A stretch of DNA of 7,586 bases from Fibrobacter succinogenes (lineage in GTDB: Bacteria > Fibrobacterota > Fibrobacteria > Fibrobacterales > CADBQJ01): positions 1-7,586 of the forward strand of contig CADBQJ010000233.1 in the NCBI GenBank assembly GCA_902796785.1. The letters are read 5' to 3'. Below the pieces are notes generated by a model, which saw only the letters and a list, made by a program, of their open reading frames with translations, was not told the origin of the DNA and made no database searches. A program made the position numbers and the translations under genes. This document shows positions 1 to 5,910 of the stretch, piece by piece (within the stretch, counting starts at the first letter, position 1; each line of letters begins with the position of its first letter).

Positions 1-682
1 CCACGAGCGGGATCGTCTTCCTCCAGACGAACCCCTTCGGGCGGCGCGCCAGCAGGATCGCGCCCTGCAGCGCGACGCTGTAGACCGAGAACCAGAACTG
101 CACCGTGAAGGGGGCGTAGCCCGCGCGCTGCAGCAGCACCTTGTCGTAGAGCGAGCTCGTGCCGCCGATCAGCGTGCCGAGGAGCATCCAGAGCACCCAG
201 CGGTTCCGGAGGAAGTCGATCCCCTCCCTGCGCCCGGCGATCGAGAAGGACCAGTAGCCCAGCAGCGCGAACGCGACGCCGAGCCACTGCAGCGCGTCCG
301 GGCGTTCGCCGAGGAGGAGGATCGCGCCGGCGAGCGTGAAGATCGGGGCCGAGGCGCGGACCGGGGCGCTGATGGAGATCGGGAGGCGCTTGATGGCGCG
401 GAAGGTGCAGAGCCAGGAGGCCGTGACGATGCAGGCCTTGCCCGCGAGCATCGCGTGGTCGCGGAGGCCGAGGTCCGGAAGCGTTTCGGAGGGGAACGCG
501 ACGCGCCACATCAGGAGCACGGAGAGGAACGTGAAGATGTTGCAGAGCAGGAGGACCGCCGTCACGGCGTTGCCGTCGAGGGAGCGCTTCTTGGCGATGT
601 CGTAGAAGCCGAGCAGCAGCGCGGAGCCGAACCCGAGGAAGAGCCACGCCGAGGAGCCGGACGACGCCGCGATCGCCTCCAT
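1..682 (-). CDS. EamA/DMT-family membrane transporter (C-terminus beyond window)
   Basis: Predicted inner-membrane permease of the drug/metabolite transporter superfamily; the substrate cannot be told from sequence. About 227 codons are visible and the frame is open at the left edge, so roughly the last 70 residues of a usual 300-residue protein are missing. Hydrophobic segments appear at about residues 12-28, 41-60, 79-95, 111-125, 131-149, 162-178 and 194-212. The stretch from ISISAPVRASAPIFTLAGA to LLLGERPDALQWLGVAF (residues 102-138) is the typical end of an EamA repeat: a transmembrane helix, the (L)GE motif, then another helix. The start is the ATG at 682, preceded by GGAGG with 8-nt spacing. 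It lies 77 nt downstream of the SGNH gene on the same strand, with no clear terminator between. GC is high here (45 of 60 in bases 301-360). The family call is solid; any role in polymer export is speculation. Confidence 0.85.
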   Translation of the reverse strand, partial: MEAIAASSGSSAWLFLGFGSALLLGFYDIAKKRSLDGNAVTAVLLLCNIFTFLSVLLMWRVAFPSETLPDLGLRDHAMLAGKACIVTASWLCTFRAIKRLPISISAPVRASAPIFTLAGAILLLGERPDALQWLGVAFALLGYWSFSIAGRREGIDFLRNRWVLWMLLGTLIGGTSSLYDKVLLQRAGYAPFTVQFWFSVYSVALQGAILLARRPKGFVWRKTIPLV

Positions 683-690
683 CTAGCGGG

Positions 691-695
691 CCTCC
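691..695 (-). promoter_or_regulatory. Ribosome binding site of the EamA-family gene
   Basis: GGAGG on the minus strand, 8 nt before the ATG at 682. It is the clearest Shine-Dalgarno sequence among the minus-strand genes here and fixes the start of a gene whose end is not in the window. Confidence 0.6.
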
Positions 696-759
696 AGAAA
701 CCGGCCGGTCCGGCCGTCGCCGGGTGTTTCGGAGTTCGGCTTGCGCAGTTCCGCGGACA

Positions 760-1617
760 TCATCGTATGTGGAATCTCTCCATTATTTCGCGGGTGAACC
801 TGACCGCGCCCCTGTGGTTCAGATGGTGCGGGTCTTTCCGCTCGTCGTCCGCCATGGGCCAGTCGCTGTAGTCGACGAACTCGACGTCGGAGAAGTTCTT
901 CCGGTACGCGTCGCGGAAATAGGCGATGTCGTAGATGCGCTCCATGTGGCTGGTCGGCGTTTCCAGAAAATAGAGCTTGACGCCCCGTTTTTCGCAGAGC
1001 CGGACGATTTTCCGCAAATAGCCGTAATTCACGGCGTTTCCGTGCCCCAGGGACTCCGCCGGTTCCCACTTGGCGGCCGCCGCGTCCATTTCCTCGAACG
1101 TGTTTTCGTGCCCGCCCATCTTCTTCCACCACTTGTCGTGCCGCAGGACGTTGTCCGCCTGCAGCAGGTTCGCGACGACGACGCGTCCCGCCTGCAGCGG
1201 TTCGCCGGCGAAAATCCTCCACTCGGCCAAGGAGAAGAAAGGCCAGTAGTTCGCCACGTAGAAGCTCTGCTCGTTCTCCTTGTGGTATTTGTCGTCGGCG
1301 TCGGCCCACAGGTCCGTGGGGGCGAGTTCCAGGAAAACCGTGTCGATCCGCGGGTTGTCCTCCAGCAGATGCGAAAGCTTGATGTACGTGTACGCGTATC
1401 GTTCGGAACCTCTCGCCCAGTTGACGGCGCTCGCCATCATGGAATCGTCCACGGCGTATTCGACGTGCGAGGCGCCCAGGAACAGGACGTGCACGCGTTC
1501 GGGAAGTTTCCACGAACAACCGCGGACGACGACGGCTCTCGACGCGAAGGCCAGGACGGCCAGCAGGACGACGAGCAGTAGACTTATCAGGGCCAGCTTG
1601 CGCAGGTAGAGCTTCAT
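760..1617 (-). CDS. SGNH-hydrolase-fold protein, partner of MBOAT acyltransferase
   Basis: 285 residues. An N-terminal membrane anchor (about residues 8-27, LALISLLLVVLLAVLAFASR) should place the rest in the periplasm. Residues 44-53 (VLFLGASHVE) fit block I of SGNH hydrolases after a beta strand, with Ser50 as likely nucleophile. Near the C-terminus DPHHLNHRGA (262-271) fits block V, with Asp262 and His265 completing a triad. This fold occurs in AlgJ/AlgX, PatB and DltD type proteins, which act with an MBOAT partner to move acyl groups onto surface polymers. It starts 14 nt after the MBOAT stop codon, so the two are very likely co-transcribed; its own Shine-Dalgarno sequence is weak, suggesting translational coupling. 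Seen: anchor and motifs. Known: the MBOAT/SGNH partnership. Inferred: O-acylation (probably acetylation) of an unknown polysaccharide. An esterase role is possible. Confidence 0.72.
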   Translation of the reverse strand: MKLYLRKLALISLLLVVLLAVLAFASRAVVVRGCSWKLPERVHVLFLGASHVEYAVDDSMMASAVNWARGSERYAYTYIKLSHLLEDNPRIDTVFLELAPTDLWADADDKYHKENEQSFYVANYWPFFSLAEWRIFAGEPLQAGRVVVANLLQADNVLRHDKWWKKMGGHENTFEEMDAAAAKWEPAESLGHGNAVNYGYLRKIVRLCEKRGVKLYFLETPTSHMERIYDIAYFRDAYRKNFSDVEFVDYSDWPMADDERKDPHHLNHRGAVRFTREIMERFHIR

Positions 1618-1631
1618 GGAGCGCCGTCCGG

Positions 1632-3059
1632 TCAGAATTGGAAATAGATGAACTGGACCTGCTTCCCCGCCTGGGAAAGGCAAAGCAGGGCCGTGACGAG
1701 ATAGATTCCCCAGCGGAGCCAGACGCGCCGGACGTGGAAGGCGAACGCGTGTTCCCGTTTCCGGTTGACCCATTCGACAGCGACGAGGACAAGCGCGAAG
1801 AAAACGGCCTTCCTGCCGGGAAGGGCGTCGCCGACCCCGGCGTTCGCGAACATGCAGGACACGTAGCCCGCGAAATCGGCCAGACTGCCCGCCCTGAAGA
1901 CGATCCAGCCGAAGCAGACCAGCGCGAACGTCGACAGCATCCGGAACGATTCCCGGAACGACGGAAGGAACGAATCGCCGGCGACGACGTCGGCGTATTT
2001 CACGCGTTTTCCGGAGAGCGTCGAGGGCAGGAACAGGGCGGCGTGGTAGAGGCCCCACAGGACGTAGGTCCAGTTGGCCCCGTGCCACAGTCCGGAGAGG
2101 AGGAAAATCGCGAACGTGTTGCGCAGCGTCTTCCATCTTCCCTCCCTGCTGCCTCCCAGCGGGATGTAGACGTAGTCGACGAACCAGGTGTTGAGCGAAA
2201 TGTGCCAGCGTTTCCAGAATTCGGAGACGGAACGGCTGAAATAGGGCGAATCGAAATTGCGCATCAGCCGGATTCCGAACAGTTTGCCCGTGCCGATCGC
2301 GATGTCGCTGTATCCCGAAAAGTCCCCGTAGATCTGGAAGGCGAACAGGATCGCGGCGATAGCCAGCGTCCACGACGAATGCTGCGGATAGCCGAGCCAG
2401 ACCTTGTCGACGACGTCGGCGCAGTTGTCGGCGACGACCATTTTCTTGAACAATCCCCAGAGAATCTGCTTCGTCCCGTCGACGGCGGTCGCGTAGTCGA
2501 ACACGCGCTTCTTCTGGAACTGCGGAAGCAGGTTGGTCGCGCGCTCGATCGGTCCGGCGACCAGCTGCGGGAAGAAGCAGATGAACGCGAAGAACGACAC
2601 CGGGTCGCGGGTCGCCGCGAGCTTTCCCCGATGCACGTCTATCGTGTAGGAGAGGGCCTGGAACGTGTAGAAGCTGATGCCCACGGGAAGGATCAGCTTC
2701 AGCGTGACGGGATGGAGTTCCACGCCGAACGCGGAGAAGGCCGCGGCGAGGCTTTCCGCGAAGAAGTCGAAGTATTTGAAAACGCCCAGGACAAGCAGGT
2801 TGACCGCGACGTTGGCGACGGCGATTCCCGTGCCGCTGCGCCCCCCGGCCTTTTCCCGCTCGATCAGGATTCCGCTGAAGAAGCTGCACAGGGAGGTGAA
2901 CGCGATGAGGAAAAGGAACCGGAAATCCCACCAGCCGTAGAAAACGCAGCTGGCCGCCACCGTGAGGGCGTTTTGCCATTTCAAACGGTCGGAGACGAAC
3001 CAATAAAGGCAGAAGACCAGCGGGAGGAATACGAGGTATTCGAACGAGTTGAAGAGCAT
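1632..3059 (-). CDS. MBOAT-family O-acyltransferase (AlgI/PatA type)
   Basis: 475-residue polytopic inner-membrane protein, the usual length for bacterial AlgI-like proteins. It opens with MLFNSFEYLVFLPLVFCLYW, the standard start of this family. Hallmarks follow: LPVGISFYTFQALSY (124-138), FFPQLVAGPIERA (162-174), FQIYGDFSGYSDIAIG (241-256), FWKRWHISLNTWFVDYVYIPLGG (two parts, 281-303) and LSGLWHGANW (321-330). His326 is the family's catalytic histidine and His286 the second conserved one. Such proteins pass an acyl group from the cytoplasm across the membrane to a periplasmic SGNH partner that loads a surface glycan or cell wall; the downstream gene is such a partner. An in-frame TGA lies two codons before the ATG, so the start is firm, although no purine-rich ribosome site precedes it. 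The gene is less GC-rich than umuC (32 of 60 in bases 2761-2820 against 50 of 60 in 3661-3720), hinting at separate acquisition. The polymer is unknown. Confidence 0.93.
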   Translation of the reverse strand: MLFNSFEYLVFLPLVFCLYWFVSDRLKWQNALTVAASCVFYGWWDFRFLFLIAFTSLCSFFSGILIEREKAGGRSGTGIAVANVAVNLLVLGVFKYFDFFAESLAAAFSAFGVELHPVTLKLILPVGISFYTFQALSYTIDVHRGKLAATRDPVSFFAFICFFPQLVAGPIERATNLLPQFQKKRVFDYATAVDGTKQILWGLFKKMVVADNCADVVDKVWLGYPQHSSWTLAIAAILFAFQIYGDFSGYSDIAIGTGKLFGIRLMRNFDSPYFSRSVSEFWKRWHISLNTWFVDYVYIPLGGSREGRWKTLRNTFAIFLLSGLWHGANWTYVLWGLYHAALFLPSTLSGKRVKYADVVAGDSFLPSFRESFRMLSTFALVCFGWIVFRAGSLADFAGYVSCMFANAGVGDALPGRKAVFFALVLVAVEWVNRKREHAFAFHVRRVWLRWGIYLVTALLCLSQAGKQVQFIYFQF

Positions 3060-3129
3060 GGCCGTTCACGAAGGAGAACAAGGACAAATATGCATTATGC
3101 CGCCTGACGCCATCCGGACCGCCTTCCGC

Positions 3130-4386
3130 CTACCGGACCTCGGGGATCTCGTCCCAGTTCGTGGTCCAGGCGGGCGAAAGGAAGCTACGCTTCATCCGCC
3201 AGGGCTTCTCGATTCCCTGCGCGGGGCTGAAGAGCGTCCCCTTGCCGAAGCGTCCGTTGATCCGGTCCATCGCCGCGGAGAGGCGGTCGGCCCGCTCCTC
3301 CTTCCGCGTGTCGGCGAAGAGGTCGGCCTGCTCGCCGTCGTCGCCGTCGAGGCACGAGAGGATCACGCCCGTCTTCTTGTAGCGCCGCCCGCGGCGGAAG
3401 ATCGCCTCGAGGAAGGGCGCGGTCCGCTTGACGAGCTCCGGCGTGGAGGAGGTCGGCCGCTCGAAGGGGACCAGGACGCTGTCCGCGCCCCCCTCGCGCC
3501 GCGTCGGCTCGTATTCGGGATAGAACTGGCAGTAGACCGTCGCGGAGGTCGCCTTGAGCCGCTCGCTCCGCAGCTTCTCGGCCGCCTCGGCCAGGTAGAG
3601 CGCGACCGACTGGCGCAGCTCCTCGAACTCGGTCACGGGGCGCCCGAACGACCGCGAGCAGGCGATCGACCGCTGCGCCGGTTCCGCGGCGGCGCCGTCG
3701 ACCGCGGGCACGCCGCGCAGCTCGCTCGCCGTCCTGGCCACCACGACGCTGAAGCGCCGGGCCAGTTCGTCCTCGTCCGCCTCGGCCAGGTCGCGCGCCG
3801 TGCGCAGGCCGATCGCCTCCAGCTGCGGGGCCAGGCGCCGCCCCACGCCCCACACCTCGCCCACGGGGATCCGCTCCAGCACGGGCGACGGGTCCGCGGG
3901 CAGCGCGTAGACGCCGCCGGGCGTTTTCTTCCCGATGTGGTTGGCGATCTTGGCCAGCGTCTTCGTGGGGGCGAACCCCACGCCGCAGGGAACGCCCACC
4001 CACTCCAGCACGGCCTTCCGCACCTCGCGCCCGAAGCGGAGGCACTCCTCCGGGTCGGAGATCGCCGCGTGGACGAACGCCTCGTCGATCGAATACTGCT
4101 CCACCCGGTCGGAAAACTCGCGCAGCACGGCGATCACGCGGCGCGACAGGTCGCCGTAGAGCTCGTAGTTGCTCGAGCGCACGACGATCCCGTGGCGGTC
4201 GACCAGCTTCCGCAGCTGGAACCAGGGCATCCCCATGGGGACGTCCAGCGCCTTCAGCTCGTAGGAGCGGCTGATCACGCAGCCGTCGTTGTTGCTCAGC
4301 ACCGCCACGGGCTTCCCCTCGAGCGAAGGGTCGAACACCCGCTCGCACGACACGAAGAAGTTGTTGCCGTCCACCAGGCCGATCAC
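3130..4386 (-). CDS. umuC: Y-family translesion DNA polymerase UmuC (Pol V catalytic subunit)
   Basis: 418 residues from a GTG start, against 422 in E. coli, and collinear throughout. The Y-family metal ligands are all present at E. coli numbering: Asp6 (GLVDGNNFF) and Asp101-Glu102 (QYSIDEAF). The steric-gate position 11 is Phe instead of E. coli Tyr; both are bulky and occur in the family. SNNDGCVISR (31-40), SSNYELYGD (71-79), TKTLAKIANH (141-150) and VWGVGRR (178-184) mark fingers, palm and thumb; the little-finger domain holds the CSRSFG motif (243-248). QADLF (353-357) matches the beta-clamp binding motif at the place of QLNLF in E. coli UmuC. The GTG overlaps the umuD stop as GTGA, so translation is probably coupled. 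An upstream reading extension to 4956 lies over umuD in another frame and is not real. It should extend primers across damaged DNA with the UmuD partner. Its 3' end lies 70 nt before the MBOAT gene. Confidence 0.95.
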   Translation of the reverse strand: MIGLVDGNNFFVSCERVFDPSLEGKPVAVLSNNDGCVISRSYELKALDVPMGMPWFQLRKLVDRHGIVVRSSNYELYGDLSRRVIAVLREFSDRVEQYSIDEAFVHAAISDPEECLRFGREVRKAVLEWVGVPCGVGFAPTKTLAKIANHIGKKTPGGVYALPADPSPVLERIPVGEVWGVGRRLAPQLEAIGLRTARDLAEADEDELARRFSVVVARTASELRGVPAVDGAAAEPAQRSIACSRSFGRPVTEFEELRQSVALYLAEAAEKLRSERLKATSATVYCQFYPEYEPTRREGGADSVLVPFERPTSSTPELVKRTAPFLEAIFRRGRRYKKTGVILSCLDGDDGEQADLFADTRKEERADRLSAAMDRINGRFGKGTLFSPAQGIEKPWRMKRSFLSPAWTTNWDEIPEVR

Positions 4387-4790
4387 GTCGTCGATCCCGG
4401 CTTCGCGAAGCGGTGGACGCAGGCGGTGACGACGCCGAAGAGGCGCAGCTCCTCGCCGTCGGAGAGCCGGACGGGGGACAGCGCGGGGTTGGCGGGCTCC
4501 AGGCGGATCTCCCCGCCCTCGTCGCGGTAGGTCCGCACGAGGAACTCGCCGTCGACCCACGCCACGACGATCGCCCCGGAGCGCGCGGGCAGGCTGCGGT
4601 CCACCACGAGAATGTCCCCCGGGAGGATTCCGGCGCCCGTCATGGCCTCGCCCGACGCCCGCACGAAGAAGGTGGCCGCGGGCTTGCGCACAAGCAGCTC
4701 GTTCAGGTCCAGCGGCGCCTCGGAAAAACGGTCGGCCGTGGCGGAAAAGCCGGAGACGTGGGCCTCTTCGGGGAAGGCGGAGTCGCTCAT
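4383..4790 (-). CDS. umuD: UmuD-like Pol V accessory subunit with both protease residues replaced
   Basis: 135 residues from the ATG at 4790; a TTG at 4796 would add two. The peptidase-S24 fold is well conserved with E. coli UmuD: DLNELLVRKPAATFFVRASG (28-47) matches [20 protein letters not shown], then GILPGDILVVD, VDGEFLVR and NPALSPV. In E. coli, RecA-stimulated self-cleavage between Cys24 and Gly25 uses Ser60 and Lys97 and yields the mutagenic UmuD'. Here the GDSM of the nucleophile reads GEAM, so Ala49 replaces Ser60 (codon GCC, bases 4644-4646), and VKK reads VRT, so Arg86 replaces Lys97 (codon CGG, bases 4533-4535). The cleavage region SGF (13-15) keeps Gly-Phe, but the arm before it is 13 residues instead of 24. 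The only lysines are 36 and 130, far from the active site. It should bind UmuC but probably cannot cut itself. It is first in the umuDC operon. Being undisrupted, it does not look like a decaying pseudogene. Confidence 0.9.
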   Translation of the reverse strand: MSDSAFPEEAHVSGFSATADRFSEAPLDLNELLVRKPAATFFVRASGEAMTGAGILPGDILVVDRSLPARSGAIVVAWVDGEFLVRTYRDEGGEIRLEPANPALSPVRLSDGEELRLFGVVTACVHRFAKPGSTT

Positions 4791-4796
4791 GGCCAA

Positions 4797-4824
4797 AATC
4801 TAGCTCCGCGCGAAAGGAGGGCAA
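4797..4824 (-). promoter_or_regulatory. Likely umuD promoter, placed for a leaderless transcript
   Basis: On the minus strand TTGCCC (4824-4819) is followed after 16 nt by TAGATT (4802-4797), and the ATG of umuD begins 6 nt later. Transcription would therefore begin at or beside the start codon. The same -10-like box, at the same distance, precedes yicC. The -35-like TTGCCC also occurs before the lipoprotein gene. Between the two boxes lies an inverted repeat CTCC-N8-GGAG (4804-4819), the only symmetric element that could be an operator. I see no LexA site of the E. coli (CTG-N10-CAG), Bacillus (GAAC-N4-GTTC) or Fibrobacter-reported (TGCNC-N4-GTGCA) type. An alternative reading uses GGAG 7 nt before TTG 4796 as a conventional ribosome site. 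Confidence 0.45.
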
Positions 4825-4849
4825 AAGAAAAGCCCCCGCGTGCGGGGGC
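4822..4849 (-). terminator. Rho-independent terminator upstream of umuD
   Basis: On the minus strand GCCCCCGC and GCGGGGGC form a perfect 8-bp GC-only stem around two bases (or 6 bp around six), followed by TTTTCTTTT. It ends transcripts coming from the yicC side 32 nt before the umuD start. The T tract overlaps the proposed -35 box of umuD, so the two signals are packed together and umuDC appears insulated from yicC. Confidence 0.8.
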
Positions 4850-4897
4850 AATCGTTTCGGGATGTGTGTAAGGGTTCCGGCGATTTCTCGCCATACC
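4822..4897 (-). ncRNA. Candidate small structured RNA between yicC and umuD
   Basis: Possible transcript of about 75 nt on the minus strand. Upstream is a -10-like TATTTT (4906-4901) without a clear -35. The RNA would begin with a hairpin: GGGU, then GGCGA-GAAA-UCGCC (4892-4879; a 5-bp stem capped by a GNRA-type GAAA loop), then ACCC. An unpaired linker of about 22 nt follows (4871-4850), ending in the strong terminator. The layout (hairpin, single-stranded linker, terminator) is that of many bacterial small RNAs. It could equally be the far end of the yicC 3' untranslated region, although a terminator-like structure lies directly after yicC. No known RNA family was recognised. Confidence 0.25.
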
Positions 4898-4917
4898 CAT
4901 AAAATACCGAGAAAACG

Positions 4918-4940
4918 CCCCGAAAACATCCTTTTTGGGG
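4918..4940 (-). repeat. Inverted repeat (9-bp arms) in the yicC-umuD intergenic region
   Basis: CCCCGAAAA and TTTTTGGGG pair over 9 positions with one G-T wobble around a 5-nt loop (4927-4931). On the minus strand it is followed by CGTTTTCTC, a poor T tract. It may be a back-up terminator or an RNA-stabilising hairpin downstream of yicC. ACATCC (4926-4931), in its loop region, is also complementary to GGATGT (4860-4865), so alternative pairings are possible. Confidence 0.3.
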
Positions 4941-4954
4941 AAGGGAGCGTTTGC

Positions 4955-4992
4955 AAAAAAGGGGAATTCCGGAAAAGCGAAGCCCTTTTCCC
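4955..4992 (-). terminator. Probable terminator immediately after yicC
   Basis: Just past the yicC stop codon, GGGAA (4992-4988) can pair with TTCCC (4966-4962), followed by one C and six T (4960-4955) on the minus strand. Inside, GGAAAAG and CTTTTCC (7 bp, loop of 7) form a competing hairpin. Proximity to the stop codon and the T6 run support termination here, but the stem is interrupted and A/T-rich. Confidence 0.4.
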
Positions 4993-4995
4993 GCT

Positions 4996-5883
4996 TTATT
5001 CCACGTTCATCGTCTGTTCGCGGAGGATTTCGAGCTCTTCCTTCAGCGAAATGGCGATGTGCTGCATGGGCGCGTAGAGGCTTTTCGTCCCGAGCGTGTT
5101 GGCCTCGCGGCCCATTTCCTGGAGCAAAAAGCCCAGTTTTTTGCCGTGAGGGCCTTCGGAATCGATCGTTTTCGCGAAAAGCGCGTTGTGGCTGCGGAAC
5201 CGGACGATCTCCTCGGTGACGTCGAGCTTGTCGACCATCAGGGCGATCTCCTGCTCCATCCGCTCGCCGTCGGGCGCGTGCGAGCCCATCAGCTCCGCCA
5301 CCGACTTGTTCAGCCGTTCCTTGGCCGAAACGAGCCGTTCCGGGAGCATTTTCTCCACTTCGTCAAGGAATTTTCCCAAACGGTCAAGCCGGAAGAGGAG
5401 TTCCTTGCGGAGATTTTCCCCTTCCGCGGCGCGGTGGGCGCTCGTTTTTTCGATCGCGGCGTCCAGAACGGGCTCGAGGACCGCCCAGAGCGCCTCGTCG
5501 TCCATCTCCGTCTCGTCGTTGCGCAGCACGCCGGGGAGCGTCAGCAGGCCGTGGACGCCCATCGGGGCGAGCTGGGAGCCGTACTTGGCCAGCAGGGTCT
5601 CCTGGAAGCCGAGGTAGAGGGCCGCCTGGGCCTCGTCGAGGCTCCGCGCCCCGACCGCCGTCGCCGCGTCGCCCGCGAGCTGCACGGAGCACTGCACGCT
5701 GCCGCGCTGGAGCCGCTCCTGCAGCCGCATCCGGACCTTCCCCTCGAGCGAGGAGAACTCCCGCGGGAGCCGGAGGTTGAGTTCCAGAAACCGCCCGTTG
5801 ACGGTGCGGAGTTCCACGGAGAAACGCCGGGAGGAGAGCGTCCCCTCGGCCTTGCCGAAACCGGTCATCGATAAAAGCGCCAT
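4996..5883 (-). CDS. yicC: YicC-family endoribonuclease
   Basis: 295 residues, close to E. coli YicC (287). The N-terminal YicC domain opens with MALLSMTGFGK, then VELRTVNGRFLELNLRLP (23-40) and LQRGSVQCSV (59-68). The C-terminal DUF1732 domain carries EIVRFRSH (225-232), FLLQEMGRE (252-260) and NTLGTKS (262-268), very near the E. coli motifs. YicC proteins are cytoplasmic ring-forming endoribonucleases; E. coli YicC has been linked to turnover of the small RNA RyhB. ATG 5883 is chosen because the family begins at this point; a TTG two codons upstream is less likely. No ribosome binding site precedes the ATG; instead a -10-like TAGATT ends 6 nt before it. In many genomes yicC sits by gmk and rpoZ; here it is divergent from a lipoprotein gene and is followed by umuDC after a terminator. 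Identification is firm; the RNA target is unknown. Confidence 0.95.
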   Translation of the reverse strand: MALLSMTGFGKAEGTLSSRRFSVELRTVNGRFLELNLRLPREFSSLEGKVRMRLQERLQRGSVQCSVQLAGDAATAVGARSLDEAQAALYLGFQETLLAKYGSQLAPMGVHGLLTLPGVLRNDETEMDDEALWAVLEPVLDAAIEKTSAHRAAEGENLRKELLFRLDRLGKFLDEVEKMLPERLVSAKERLNKSVAELMGSHAPDGERMEQEIALMVDKLDVTEEIVRFRSHNALFAKTIDSEGPHGKKLGFLLQEMGREANTLGTKSLYAPMQHIAISLKEELEILREQTMNVE

Positions 5884-5889
5884 GCCCAA

Positions 5890-5895
5890 AATCTA
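5890..5895 (-). promoter_or_regulatory. -10-like box of yicC
   Basis: TAGATT on the minus strand ends 6 nt before the yicC ATG and lies in CTAGATTTTGGGCATG, which differs at one position from the corresponding umuD sequence. No good -35 is visible: 16-17 nt upstream the bases are AAACGG, within the right flank of the dyad at 5911-5934. A leaderless transcript is the simplest reading. Confidence 0.4.
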
Positions 5896-5910
5896 GTCAA
5901 CCGCGATTTC

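Noticed and set aside
701..716. CCGGCC repeated twice before the EamA gene, able to form a short hairpin.
   Set aside because: No T tract follows on either strand and the sequence is low complexity; not convincing as a terminator or operator.
1618..3087. A long reading frame joined upstream to the SGNH protein, looking like a 775-residue fusion.
   Set aside because: The upstream part is a frame shadow of the MBOAT gene; the real SGNH start is ATG 1617, directly before a membrane anchor.
3060..3129. Possible promoter for the MBOAT gene (CATAAT on the minus strand at 3099-3094).
   Set aside because: No -35 box at a usable distance and no ribosome site; the gene may equally be read from the umuDC transcript, as no terminator was seen in this 70-nt gap.
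4401..4410. Perfect 10-bp palindrome CTTCGCGAAG near the umuD end.
   Set aside because: It lies inside coding sequence (Arg-Phe-Ala-Lys) and is isolated; short GC-rich palindromes are expected by chance.
3049..4530. Long plus-strand frames opposite umuC and umuD.
   Set aside because: Low-complexity Arg/Leu/Val/Asp/Gly-rich translations mirroring the codon structure of the real minus-strand genes; no family motif.
4387..4956. An apparent N-terminal extension of about 190 residues on UmuC.
   Set aside because: It runs through umuD in another frame, is rich in Arg/Pro/Gly as expected of GC-rich shadow frames, and UmuC homologues begin at the GTG at 4386.
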